Below are positions 1-15,000 of a stretch of 64,000 bases of DNA, in pieces. This stretch comes from Sinotaia quadrata (Eukaryota > Mollusca > Gastropoda > Architaenioglossa > Viviparidae), in the NCBI GenBank assembly GCA_028829895.1, contig CM054179.1, forward strand, positions 67,472,891 through 67,536,890, read 5' to 3'. The position numbers and the translations under genes were made by a program. The notes beneath the pieces are model-generated. The model worked only from the letters and a program-made list of their open reading frames with translations. It was not told where the DNA came from and did not search any database. Within the stretch, counting starts at the first letter, position 1, and each line of letters begins with the position of its first letter.

Positions 1-85
1 TCTAATTTTATCATTTACAATGTTATAAATATATTTAATCAACATTATGAGTTAGTTAATATAATGAATGTAGTGAAACACTCAC

Positions 86-213
86 TGATTAGGTGACTCA
101 GTGGATGGACAGGGGCATTTCTGGCAATCATTAGCACTGCCTCTAGTAGCATTACCATAGTAACCAGGCAAGCACATTTCACATTTGTCTCCATGAGTGT
201 TGTGACGGCAGTT
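86..213 (-). CDS. HSPG2: Exon 38: laminin-EGF repeat, last exon in window
   Basis: The exon is 128 bp, phase 0 in, phase 2 out, acceptor cttaattag, donor gtgagt. It encodes [20 protein letters not shown], then [14 protein letters not shown]; it is counterpart of exon 28. NAT is a glycosylation sequon. The gene continues below position 1. Confidence 0.93.
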
Positions 214-3200
214 CTAATTAAGTGTTACCATAAAATTTGTCATTTAAAAAGAACAAGTGAAATCAGATAAAAACAAAAAATTAAACAAGAACAGACACTC
301 TCAATCAATGCAAAGAATGTTTTCAATATATATTATTCACATTTATTTTATTTTTTTAAACAGAATTATACACTTTTCTTACAGAATTATACACTTTTCT
401 TACAGAATTATGCACTTTTATTCCTATCAACTTTCATCACATACATATAATAAAATATTTCTTAAATAGTGAAAAAAAGTCAAAACTCACTATGGTTTTA
501 GATAAGTACAAAAATACATAGCTGAAGTAAGACTCTTTTAGTTAAGCTATCAGGTGGCCAACCCTTTAGCAGTCTCTACTGATCTCTACTAAGTGATTAA
601 TCTCTACAAAGTGACTGACCCTCTAAAAGATAGCCAACCATTTAGCAGGTCTCTACTAATCTCTATCAAGTGAATAATCTCTACAAAGTGACTGACCCCT
701 TTATAAGTTAATCTCCAACAGATAATTAATCTCTTAATTATAAATGACCCTCTAGCACAGAAGTCGGCAAATGTTTTGGCCTACTAGGCCATTTTAGGAG
801 GTCAAAAAGACACACTAGGCCAGAAATGGTCAAAAGTACACCATTACTAGGCTTGAATAAAAGTCTCTGCACTTTATTTTGTGCATTTTAATGCAAACTG
901 ACTAAATTGATTTAGATTATTTAGAGTTTAATTAACAGTGTGATTTGTTTATTATATATTTCTATATATAAACAAATTTACCTTTGTTGTTACTGACTTA
1001 TAAATCCTTTTTATATGCTAAATTTCAATTTTTTACATTTATTTTGTGTAAATAAATTCTTTACTCTAACACTCAGACTTTCTAACTTTATAGCATAACT
1101 TGGTATGCTGATTGGTGGGTAGGAGAGGTTTATTAGTTTGTAAAGTTGGGCAGCTAGCATAAGTTCTCACTTCAGTAAGTGTCCCACCTAAAGAGTGATG
1201 TGTGAAAGCCAAAGCAGTATGGGCATGTTGTAGCTAATAGTACCCCAAAAATAACAAGTGGTTTGAATCCAATAACACTCAGTGCAGATAATGTTATTAT
1301 TCATTATGGAGGACTGAGATTTCTCATCTACAGTTATAAAGTCCTTTATGGGTTGGGTTAGCAGGGTTAATTGAGTTTTAATCTATTAACCATTATTTAT
1401 CACAAATTTATACCAATAGTTATATAGTCATATAAAACTCCTAGTGATATACATGCCTAGCAGTAAAAAGGAAAAAATATATATCCACAAATAATTTTAA
1501 ACAATTTTTTTAAATGATATGAGCAGAGTTAGGGCACAAGGTTAAAAAAGGGGAGATAACAAAACTAAACATTAAATGTATTAAATTCTCACTCTGCAGA
1601 TGCCATTCTCAGGTTCACAGTCATTGGAATGGCTGTTACACTGACAAGGCTGGCACAGACCCAGATAAAGACCACCACCTGACCTTGTGTACCCCTCGTC
1701 ACAATCCTGCAAACATAAAAAAAAACAAAAAACCATAGGACCAGTGTTACAATCTTAGAAACCAAACCAAACAAATCATAGTACCTTGCACAGCAGATAT
1801 TGTACAAAGTTTTTACCAAATGAAACATTAGTTGATTATTTATATTGGACGCATCCTGTGACTGCTCATAAATTCTGTGTAATAACTATACTACTACTAT
1901 TACTATTAATACTACTAGAATATGCCAACAGTGAAATGGCAAAACTCATACATAGAAATCTATGAGAGATCTATGGAGTGAAAACCCCAGAATGAGTATG
2001 GTTTTACCAACCTGAAGTAGTTACCAAGACAGAAGTAAAAAAAATACTGTGCGAAATAAGAAATAAGAAATAAATAAGAAAAGATCAAATGATTCTTGAA
2101 TGAAGACCAGACACTGTAGTTCTCAATAACAGAATATTAACTATCATTGATGATGCTGTTCCAAGTGATAGAAACACAATTAGAAGAGAACAAATTAAAA
2201 AATACCAGGATCTCAGATTAGAATCCAAACACTGAAATGTAAAAGCTGAAGTAATAACTATAATGATGGGATTGTAAGGAAACATAATATATGAGTTGGA
2301 AGGCTATCTGAATAAACCACCTGGAAACCACAGATTTGCCCCACTACCCAAAGCAGCACTCCATGGAAGTATTCACATCCTCCGTAAAACCTTGGATCTC
2401 CCAGAATCTTGGTAAGATTCCAAGACCTTGGTTCACAAATGACAGACGTTGGAAGTCATGGAAAAAGGTTGAATAATAATAATAATAATAATACAATTAA
2501 TAACAACAACAACAACAACAACAATAATAATAATAGTGATAATAATATTATTTGTGAACATGATGCTATTACTATTAAAGCATTCAGTCTTATGCAAGCT
2601 CTAATAACTTTTATAATATATATCTTTCCTACAATTTGGATATAACATCCATCATTTATTTAATCAAAATAAAAATGCATCCCCAGACTAAATTTCTCTC
2701 ATTTAAACATTTGTTTCCTCCCCAAAAATTTTTAAAAAATTCTAACAAAAAATAATAAAAATTAATAATATAAATATATAAAAACAGGTAAATAAAGCAA
2801 ATAATATTTTCATTATAGTTTTGGCTTTAAGCACAATTTAGTCAAATGTATAATAAAATTTTATGTAAGTGACTTTGCCAACAATTAATTTCAAATTGTA
2901 AAAAAATGGTTTAAAGATGTTCAATTCTTTATTTAAATACCTGTAACCAAATAATAAATGAGCTCATTTAAGTTGAACTGTAAAACTTCATACTTGTCAT
3001 TCATGGAAATTAACAAGACAAATTACATTTGCCTGATAGATAGTTCCTTTGTTAGTTCTAACAAATAAAGAGATGCTAACCTCACAAGACAGACCACGAT
3101 AACCCGGTGGACAGTTACATTGCTCAACTGCAAAAGCACGATCCAGCCCAGTAACTCGGTTCTCAGCAACATCAAGTGATACATCACTCAATCTGTAAAA

Positions 3201-6200
3201 AATATTAATGTTGCAATTCATCCTATTTATTTCCTAAAACATTATTTAAATTATTAATAACATCAAATCAGTATTAATTAAGGGGCCTTGTCAGAAATTC
3301 CCTAAAAAATCATTAGAAATATTAAAATCAAGTCAAGACTCATTATGGGATTCCCATTTAGAAATTTCCTAAAACATTAACAATATGAATGAAATCAAAT
3401 CAACACTAATTAAGGATCCCCATCAGAATCTTCTTAATTCTTAAATTCATAATTACAAATTATTTTAAACAGTAAACACCATTTATAAAAAGATAAATAC
3501 AAAAAAAGCAAATAAATCTGTTATTCATTATAATACTTTAACCACTTTTTAATATAAAACCTTTTACACAATTGCTAGCTCCTAAAATATTTCTACTTTG
3601 AATAAACCTCACACTACACACAATTTTTTAATATATTTTTTCTCATTAAGTTTGTCCTGAATACTTATCAATATCCACCACAACAGTATTTTATTATTTC
3701 AGAAACCAGTTCTAGTTCATCCTGCTTATGGCATGATCTTCTGGAAAAACTATTTTTTTTTAGGTTTAATCAAGCTTTGGCTCAATTTATGACTTCCAGA
3801 AACATCAGAAGCGTGAGATCAAATGCCAAAAGTTTCTGATTCTCTTGAGTTGAAAACTGAGGGAGGGGGCAAATGACCAAATGCTGTGATTCTTTGAGTA
3901 TGGTGATCTAATTATTTGAAAACTGAGAAAGGAGTTAAAAAGGGGCTAGTACAGAGTCCACAGCCGATGTAAAACTCTTAGACTTTAGATTTAACAGCAG
4001 CACTTCAAATAGAGACACTTTGCCCAAATAAACAAATCTGAGTTAATCCACAAACCAGGCATGATAGGTAAGCAATGTAAGGGACTGCATTAAACCAAAC
4101 TGCAACACCTAACATTGAGACACTTTGCCTTCCAAAACAAACCTGAGGTAATCCACAAGCCAGACATGAGAGGTATGTAATGTAAGACTTAGGGGTTTTG
4201 CATTAGGCCAAACACTAACACCTAAAATTGCAACATTTTGCCATCATAAACAATTCTGAGTAATCCACATGCTAGGCATGAAAGGTATGCAATACTCACA
4301 CCTAAGTTTACTCCTGGAAGGATAACTCTGCAAATGACCAATGCTAAGAGTATTTTGAAATAAGGCGATTTCAAAAGTTTGTTTAAGGTGCTGAGAGCTA
4401 GAACAGGCCTACAAAGGCCCATGGGTTTCAAGATTAAAATGACAGGAATACAAACCTGGAGTTGAATTTCTATTACTTCTTGTACTTCCAATTATTCTAT
4501 GAGGAAAGCTCTTCTTGTCTAAACTCTACTTCTTCTTGTACTGCCAATTATTCTATGAGGAAAGCTATTCTTGTCTAAAACTGCCTTCTTACAGTCAGAA
4601 GGCAGGCTTTGAATATGAGGGAAAGGTATCTGAACAGAAATGGAATAGTCTGACTGGATATAATGTAGTACTCAAACGTCTGTGACATTTTCTTTCAGGC
4701 TTAAAAATATAGAAGACAAAGCAACATACACAGTTTATTGAGTAAGACACACATTCAAGAGGACTGGGCCAGGGAAAGTCCGTGATCTTTTCTGTCAGGC
4801 TTTATCTGATTCTGCTGCCATTATCGGACTCCATTTGAAGTGTGTTCTTGCTATCAGATCCTTTCTTAGAGGTCTGTAAGGGTGGACAAAAGTTGACCTC
4901 TTTGGTAGCCATGCTTACCAGCCCCTAGTTTCATCATGGGTTTCTGATCGATTCCCTAAATAGGCCAAATAAAACAACTCTTCTACCAATACTATTTAAA
5001 TCTATTACAGCAAGGTAAATGGTTCTCATTCAATAATATACTGGAGATATAAGGTACTAATAATTGATAAGTGTTATTTATTGGTTTATCATTCTCGTAA
5101 CCAATTGTCCTACATACTATACAATACTAGGAAATCAAAATGCAGGCCTATGACAGGAGAAAACTTACGCTGCTTCATCGGTTGTCCTGGTGAAAGTGGC
5201 TCGGATCAATAAAAAGTCAAGATCAGCCAATGCCATTAGCAGATGTTCTCTGTTAAATGGTTCTCCATCCAACCGGAACCAGTCCGTCTAAATGATACCA
5301 AGCAGCAGTGCAAAAGTAGCAAATTAAATAAAATAAAATTACATTTAAATTAAAACAAATTAAAATTGCATCTGGATTATAAAAGAAATTAAAAATTCTA
5401 ATTGCCATTCTCCATCTCTTTGTATTTATACTTGTCTTTGCATCCTGGCAGAGCATGCTACATTCAGTAAGGGAAGTTAGCAGTCATTAACTTCCTATAG
5501 TGAACTCAACACATGGTACTGTGGTAAATATGATATATACATTTCGTTACCTTTATAATAAAATATTTTAAAATATTCTGAGCTTTGAAAAGAGTGAGAG
5601 TAAATACAAAGTAACAGATTGAGATTCAACAACTGATTTTTCAATGCTGACGGAAAAAGCAGTTTACAAACTTTATTGGTCCATAGTATTTGCCCTGGAA
5701 TGAATGATGTACAATGGTTCCATTATAAGTAACCACAAACCATATAAACATAAAAATATTAAATCAATATTTTTATGGTGGTGAAACTCGTTCAATGGCT
5801 TCACAAGCAGTAAAATGTGTAAGTAAACACCAAATTTCATTTAGTTTTCTCATTAAATAAATGGCTTCAAAATCTGGAAATGTGTTAGTTAACATCAAAT
5901 TTCATTTGGCTTTCTCATTAAAACATAACTTCAAAATTTGGAAAAATATAAGTTAACATTAAATTCCATTCAGGAAGACACCATTCTCATTAAATAATTG
6001 GCTTTAAAATCTGGAAATGTTATAAGTTAATATAAAACTTAACTTTCTCATTTAAATGGTTTCAAAATATCAATTATTAGTTTACTCATTAAGCAAAGCA
6101 CTTACAGTAATTTCAAACTTTACTCATTTATAAGGTTTTACACACACTGAAAATGTGTAAACTAATACAAACTTATGGTTTTACATGCACTGGAAATGTG

Positions 6201-9042
6201 TAAACTAATACAAACTTATAATTTTATACACACTGAAAATGTGTAAACTAATACAAACTTATAGTTTTATACACACTGAAAATGTGTAAACCAATACAAA
6301 CTTAACTTATTCAATGGTTTTACAAACACTGGAAAGTTAATGTCAAGCTTCCTTAGCTTTTTTTCTTTCATGTTGTCCATTAAAAAATAAACAAAAAATC
6401 TAAAACCAGATTTCTCTGCTATTTAACTGAATTTTTCAGTGTCCCACACAATCAAACATGTAAACGTTTCATATTTCATATGTACACCTAAATTATAATA
6501 AACAATACCTCTATGATGGAAATGGAGAAGGATTCCAGGTTGTTGGGAGTAACCTGACGGTCTCCCCTATACACCAAATTAATGCCATTGCCCTGAAAAC
6601 ATCAAGAGATAATGGACTTGTTAATTACGTCAGAAAGGAAAATCCAGTAAATATGAGGAGAAACATTGCTGTTTACAATATATGTATTATACTTGGGGGG
6701 CAATGCTCTGACCATAAATGATTTTGGGTGACTGAAAAAGTACCAGTATCAGTGAAAATAGAAAGTGGTTTTGAATGAAAGCTGAATGTTTCTGAGAACT
6801 TTTATGTATAGCAAAAATTTAGTAAATCATCTTTAGAAAGGAAAAAAATATATGTTGATAATAACAATGAAAATAATATTTATAAAAACTGTCAGAAATG
6901 CATTAAAATATCAAACTAATACAGTAAAATATAATATTCATTATATTCACAAAAAAAGTGACAACAAAGGATTTAATAATACTCATTCTAACCACCAGAT
7001 ATGATAAAACACGGACTAACTAATAATATTCTTTCAAACCAGAAGTTAATAACACATGAAGCTAATTAGTAACATTTACTCTAAACAGAACTTACAATAA
7101 AACAGAAAGATAATTACTAATCTTTACTATAACCAGAAGTTACAATAAAACATGAAGCTAACTAATAATATTTATCTTACCAAAAGTTTCATGAAACAGA
7201 AAGCTAACTAATAATATTTATTCTAACCTGAAGTTAAAATAAAACATGAAGATAATTACTAATATTTATTTTAACCAGAAGCTACAATATATTATAAAGC
7301 TAATTACTAATATTCACTCTAACCAGAAGTTACAATGCTACAGAGACCTAACTAATAATATTTACTCTAACCAGAAGTTACAAAAAAACATGAACTAACT
7401 AATAATTTTCACTCAAACCAGAAGTACAATAAAACAGGATCTAACTAATAATGTTTACTCTAAACAAAAGTTACAATAAAATATGAAGCTAACTTACACC
7501 AATCTCAACAATAGGTTCATCCAAAGATACAGGTGTACTATCAGCACCAGGTCTATAACGGATACTAAACCGCAAATTTCCTCCATATGCTGTCACCTGA
7601 ATAGTACATAAAAGACACCAAATGACATTTTAAAAAAATCTACCTTATTTTGTGCATGCTAACTATATATGTACTTCCTGTTTACTGTGATGTTAAGAAA
7701 GTTCATAGTAGTTGTGTATACAATTTCTGTTAACATTAAATTTACTGTAGTTTAAATCTTTTAACATCAATCTTACAACTTTTTAGTAATTCATGATTCT
7801 GAATAATATTTTATCAATCATTTAGTTCAAAGTGTCTTTTATCGGTTCTTCACAATAATACTTTGGATTTGCACTAATCTGTAGATGGAAAATCACATTA
7901 ATAAAAATTCTTTCTTCATCTAGTATTACATTATTAGACATAAAAGTATATTTAAAATAATTGTTAATCTAATCACAAAAATCCACAGTAAATGTAAATT
8001 TATCTAAATGGTCAAAAGAAGATATAATTAATATATGAAAATGGTATGAAATAAATATAAATAGAATCCGAAAAATTCGTAACTAAATATAATTTATTCT
8101 TATATGAAATATAATCATGAGGCAGCCATTTTGGTCAAAAACTGCATATTATTATAAAATCAACCTCCAAATAAAATTCAGAAAAAAAGACATTTTATTA
8201 TATTTTCAAAATTTTTTTTAAATCTTAGGGTCAACAAATAATGATTATTTTTTTACCCCCTTGAAATTTATTATATGACTGTATTTGCCTGCATTCAATG
8301 AATGTTTTTTCTCCTTTTTATTTTATTATATGATAGTATTTGCCCACAGCCAATGAATGTTTTTCTCCCTTTTATTTTATTATATGACAGTAATTGCTTA
8401 CGTCTATTGACGTCTATTACGTTTATTGAGGATTTTCTCCATTTTAATTTATTAAGACACTATTTGCCAAAGTATATTTTACATTTGTATAAATGAGCCT
8501 GTGTCTAAAGTTGTATAGTTCTGGCTAAACTCTATTGTACAAACATATAATATGGAACTTAAAAACAAAATATTTTGATTCAAAATAAAACCCAGTGCTT
8601 GATTACAAATCGTTATCAGTAAATCAGCTCTAGAAACATGTGCTTTATGGAGCCATCCCCTTGATCTCCAAGAGATAATTCTTTTTCAACCATCAGAAGA
8701 AACTTACCTTATTTCCAAGAAAACGATTTGGCAATTTCCAGTAATACACTTGTTGTGGTAGACTGTTGAATCGCCTATACACAAGTTCACGAGAATTACG
8801 GTCCACAGAAAAACCTTCTGTCACGGTCACAGTTTGCATCATATTACTTAAGGACACATCATTTCGATCAGATTGGAATGTCACTGCAACCTAAGGGGAG
8901 ATAATGCATTGTCTACATATCATGCAAGAATATGACAAGAAAAGTAAGTTTGCACTGGTGCGTTAATATATAAAATAATAGCTATAAATTGTACATTTCT
9001 GAATGTTGCTTAATATTTTCTATAGAAAAAACTTAGGCATAA

Positions 9043-9093
<51 letters not shown>

Positions 9094-12000
9094 TGTTTTA
9101 TTAGCAACTTGGATTTGATGACACACACACAACATATTTCTCATCAAATATAATTCTGAAGATGAAAGAGACAAAACATTACACAACTGCATTCATTTTC
9201 TAATCATATGAAGTAAAATGTTTGATTTGATTGAGTGTAGGGGGCGCTTCCGGCTTCCGCCGCTTTCGCGTGAGTAGAAGTAAAATGTAGAAATACTGCC
9301 ATACATATTAGATTTCTACATTATGAATAAAAGGGTGAAACATCAGAACAAATACAGTTATCCACAATTTGGAAAACCATATGGTTTGCAATAGGTTCAA
9401 TCCTCTAAACCCTAACTTCAACCATGAATATAATGTAATGTAATGTATTAAAGCAAACAACATAATTCTGTTTTTTCTTACCAAAGGAAAAATATAACAG
9501 AAAAAGGACTTCCACCATTATTGAAGATTGTGGTTCAGTCAAGTATATTAAAATTTGGCACAAATGTCTTAACATATCAACAGATTTATTAAATTTGTAA
9601 AATATTATTTTCCTGCTTAAAGGAAGAAAAAACATACATTACTTTTATGAACAAAAAAAATGATTGTATAATTTTCTTTTATTAAAGAATAATTATACAA
9701 TTTCTAATGCAAAATTATGCTATATTCTGAAAACCAATAATGATATAGTGTTTATATCTCATATAATGTTTCATACTGTTTATATTTCATAAAATGCTTC
9801 ACAGTTTATATTTTGTATTATGTTTCACACTAGATTTATTTTGCATGTAATGTTTCACACTAGATTTATTTTGCATGTAATGTTTCATGTAGTTTATATC
9901 TCAGTAGTTTCTCTAACTGTTTATATCTCATTTAATGCTGCAAATTGTTTACATTTTTAAAATTTATATTTCATTTAATATTTCACATTTATTTATATCT
10001 CATAAATGTTCTATATTATTTACTAGAGAATTTGCCATCTGTCATATGAAGTGTGGAAAATTAAAGTGAATGTATTGCAAGGAATATAAATGAATTTGTT
10101 TATTGGAAGGTTTGATTACGTCAAATTTTCAAGTGAAAATTCTAGCATCATTTAGCAAAAGACCTTGATTGTTGGTTTTCAGATGAGTATTTTGATGTTA
10201 TCTCTGTTTCATGAATGTGACAATGCAGCATAAAGGTAGCCATGTGAAAACTTCCTTCCTTCCCTCCCCCTTTCCTTCCTTCCTCTCTCCTCCTCTTTTC
10301 CTTCCTGGCAATATGAAAGCTTCTTTCCTTTCTTCCCTCCCTCACCCCTCCCTTCCCATTCCCATGAAGACTACATAAAGCTGGCCATGTGGCTCCAAAA
10401 ACTCTCATGTGTTTGATTATAAGTCACATCAGTTTTAGGGATAAGTACTTTGAACATGACAATGCAACACAAAGCTGGCCATGTTAAAAAAAAAAAAACC
10501 CACTTCCCACAAGCTTGAAGGTCAAGGATGCTTTAGCTGTCATTCCCCAAAACTCCTATGTGCTCGACGGTAAAGCTGGCCATGTAAAAATACCAAAAAA
10601 ACCCATGTGCTTGAAGGTCAAAGATGCTTTAGCATTGTACATAGATAGAGCTGGAAATCACTCTCTCTCTCTCTCTATATATATATACTATATCCATTTA
10701 ATATTCACATTTATTTATATCTCATGAAATGTTTTATATTATTTATATCTCACATGTTTCACATATTTTATATTTCTTGTAATTTTCACACTGTTTATTA
10801 TATATCATCTAATGATTCACATTTGTATATATCATATGATGCTTCACACTGTTTATATCTCATGCAATGTGTCATACTTTTTATTGTTTATATTTCACAT
10901 TTCAAACTGTGTTTTGTTTATATCTCATGCAATGTTTCACATTTTAATATCTTGTTTACATCTTGTTAATATATCATTTAATGTTTCACGTTTATATCTC
11001 TTGTAATGTATGATACTATTTATATCTCAACATCATAAATGTTTCAAATTGTTTATGTCATGTCATGTTTCATAATTTTTATATTCTATGTAATGTTTCA
11101 CACTGATTACATTTCATTGAATGCCTCACACTAATTAAAATATATCGTGTGATGTTTAATATGGTTTGTTTCACAGTTTATATCTCATGCAATGTTTCAC
11201 ATTATCTGACCTGAGCTCTGTTCCAGAAAGTGCTCTGACACATCTGTGTGACTCCCATACAGAAACAAGGAATGCATCCAAAGGGATAATCATTCAACAG
11301 ATAAAATGTGTCTGGCTTGCACTTGTCACAGAACTGGCCTTCAACATTTGCCTGCAACACAAAATTTAGTTTAGACCTCGCCTGACCTTCCTTACACTTA
11401 ATAACACTAAAATAAAATACTTTATGATATTTCACTTTACATTTCAAAAACAATTTATATTCCCTGCATAAGACCGTATGAAGCCACTGACAATTAACAT
11501 GGCTTTAAGTCACATTTTCCAGTTGTTATGGGAACAAAAGACATCTGTGAATCTCCAAGAACATACAGTTAAATTATCTTATTGTTGTACTGGGCACTGA
11601 AGGCAACAAGGAATTTCAGGGAATCTATCTTACAGTTAAATTATCCTTTTACTGTACTGGGCATTGAAGACAACAAGAAATTTCAGGGAATTTATTTTAC
11701 AGTTAAACTTTCCTGTTGCTGTACTGGGTACATAAAACCTTAACAATGAATAAAGGAAACATACCTCTACAGTTATATTATTCTGATGCAGAACTGTTTA
11801 CTAGGAATCACAGGGAGCCAATCTATTTCACAGATTCAATTTTCTGTTGCTATGTTAGGTAAATAGGACATTAATTTGTAGTCACAGAGAGAGTCTACTT
11901 TGCAATCACATTTTTCTGATACAAAGTTGAGTACCAAAGACTCCCTTAAATCATAGGGAGATAACCTACCTTAATCACATTGTCCTGTAGCTATTTTGGC

Positions 12001-15000
12001 TACAAAAGTAATTAAATAATTATCTTGGAGTTAAATGGGAGATTACCTACCTTACAATCACATTTATGTGTTGCAAAGTTGAGTGTATAGCTCTTCACTT
12101 GGAGGTAACCTACCTTACATAACATTTTCCTGTTGCTATTTTGGGTGCAAAAATAACTAAATTGGGAGTCATATGAAGATAACCTACTTAGGGTCATACA
12201 GTCATTATTGCTCAGTACCGAAATAATAAATTTGGAATCATACAGTCATTTGTTCTTACTGCTATGTTACATATGGATAAGTGAAAAACTCAGAATCACA
12301 GGGAGATAACTTACCTTACAATCACATCTTCCTGTTACTATGTTTGGAAGAGCAGTAAGACTGCCTCTTTCATCACAGATGTCTGTCACTGCAACATTGA
12401 GCATCATTACGAATGTTAGAATGAATCATTCACATGCATGCACACACATACAATTAAAATGCAGTAAGTTTTCCATTTGAAATAGTCTTAATAATATAAC
12501 TAATACATTAGCAAAATATGGTATTAATCAAATGCTATTATAAATCATGGATATTTATTGTCCTATAGGTGTGTAATTGTCTTGTTGGTTTTATACAAAT
12601 TTCATAAATTTACACTACCAGGTTTATTGCACAAGAGGTCAATTTATTATCAACTAGAAAGAGGTTTAATAACTCATGATCTCTTATTTTTCTCATCATA
12701 TACACAAGTAGTCAGTCAGCTAATTAACAGATAAGCTCATATGTCAAATAAGAGTGTGGTGCAGAGAAGGGAAAAAAAGTTGAGATGTTTTTATTTTTAG
12801 CATTTAACTTTTTAAAAATATTTTAAAATTAAGAGAATGAAATTCAATGATTATTAGAGATGAAAGAAATGGCTTCAGCATATATGTTGACCTGAACCCA
12901 GAAGGTTTGTCCTTTGTAAATGACTACAGTCAGTAGGTAAGCTCCTACTAAACCCCCATTACTTCATAAACTGATTAGGAGAGCTACATGGCAATGGGAG
13001 AGTTCTTTGGCACTGGGAGAGCTACTTGTAAATGGGATATTACTTGGCACTGGGAAAGCTACTTGCTATTGACAGTTACTTTGGCACCGGGAGATTTACT
13101 TGACAATGGGAGAGCTATTTTAGCACTGGGAGAGTTATTTTTGCACTGGAAGAATTGGGAGACTACTTGGTATCGAGCTACTTGGTATTGAGAGAGCTAC
13201 TTGAAACTTGGAGAGATACTTGGTAATGAGAGAGCTACTTGAAACTGGGAGAGATACTTGGTAATGAGAGAGCTACTTGAAACTTGGAGAGATACTTGGT
13301 AATGAGAGAGCTACTTGAAACTGGGAGAGATACTTGGTAATGAGAGAGCTACTTGAAACTGGGAGAGATACTTGGTAATGAGAGAGCTACTTGATTCTGG
13401 GAGAGATACTTTGGGTGCTGGGTGATGCAGATGGTATGGAGGAAAGGAGACAATGAATATCAACCTTCCTCATTAACACCCAGTAAACCCCCCCATTTTT
13501 AACATCTACAAGAAACTTTTGTTGACCCCACAGTCAAAATAAATAATAAAAAAAAAAAAATAAAAAAAAAAAATAAAAAAAATAAAAAAATAATCTAACA
13601 TAAATTTCTTTAACTCTCCATTTAGAGTTATGAATGGTCATGAAAGGAATTTTTTTTAAATAGAAAACATATATTCTACAGATTTGTTCTGGACGTTTTT
13701 TTATTTGCATGATAAATTCAGCTTCAGACTGTAATTAAATTTTAATGTGCATGATATATCCATCCAGACTGTAACTAAATCAACTGATACAAAATATTTT
13801 TCACAATTTAGCTTTTGCTTGGAAGTATTCTTGCACAATAGGTCTGACTATAAAAACCTGATGTAGCCATTTTTTAATGTTAAGCTTACTCATTTCACTG
13901 TTCAAAAGTCATTATTATAACAACTGTCTTGATAATATTGGCTCTGGCAGTTTCTGCACTGTGTACCTATAAAGGACTGTGAATTTTCATACTGCCTTAA
14001 TAATATGCACATGATTTTCATAAAACTATTAATAAATTTATTACACTTGTGAAGTATTTGTCTTTAATGAAATAGTGTTAATAATATAACTGGTACATTA
14101 GTGAAATATGGTATTAATCAAATAATATTTATAATATCTTTGTTAATGAAATACATAGCTGGAATGAAATAATATTAATATACCAGTTAGTATGTTCATT
14201 ACCAAGGAAATGAATATAAGTAAATATATTCCAAAGTCAACTTACCATTAATTGGTGCACAACGGTCACCAGGCACCCGAGGATCACCACGGTAACCTTG
14301 CACGCATCTCTCACAACGACGACCTGTATGTCCAGGTGGACAGTTTGTACAAGTTATCTCCCCATCTTGTGCTCGGATGCAGGTACGAGTGAACCTTAAT
14401 GAAAGGATTTTATGCAGTTATTTATAGTATATTATATATTATATATAAATGTAGCAATGTAGACAAAAGATCAAATTTCTAGGAGAAAAGTGAGTGTAGA
14501 GAACAAATAAAAATTTGCTAGAAGAAAATGAAGATTAAAGATAAATAGAACTACAGAGAAAAATGCTGATGAACAATTAACTAAATAAAATAGTGTATCT
14601 GTCCACATGTCTGTCTATCCACATGTCTATCTGTCCACATGTCTATCTATCTGTAACGAATCAAAGGATAAGAGCAAAAAATACTCAAAAGAATATTTGT
14701 TTAAGGGAATAAATTATATAAAGATTAACCCAAGAAAAATTATTTAAATGAAAAAAAACACATGGACATGAGAAAAAATATAAACATAAGTTTAAACTAA
14801 CTGTAATAAAATCATAAATTTTACTTGTATATTCATATGAAATTATAACAATAAATATAGCTAGCACAATAAAATATTGATAAAAGATTAGCATAACTAG
14901 GAGAAAAAGAAAAATAGTCAAAAGATTAACTAAGAGAAATACAGACAAAAGATTAACATAACAAAGAGAAAGAGAAATACAGACAAAAGATTAACATAAC

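Noticed and set aside
2409..2645. Asn-rich 78-residue ORF
   Set aside because: It is generated by the AAT/AAC microsatellite.
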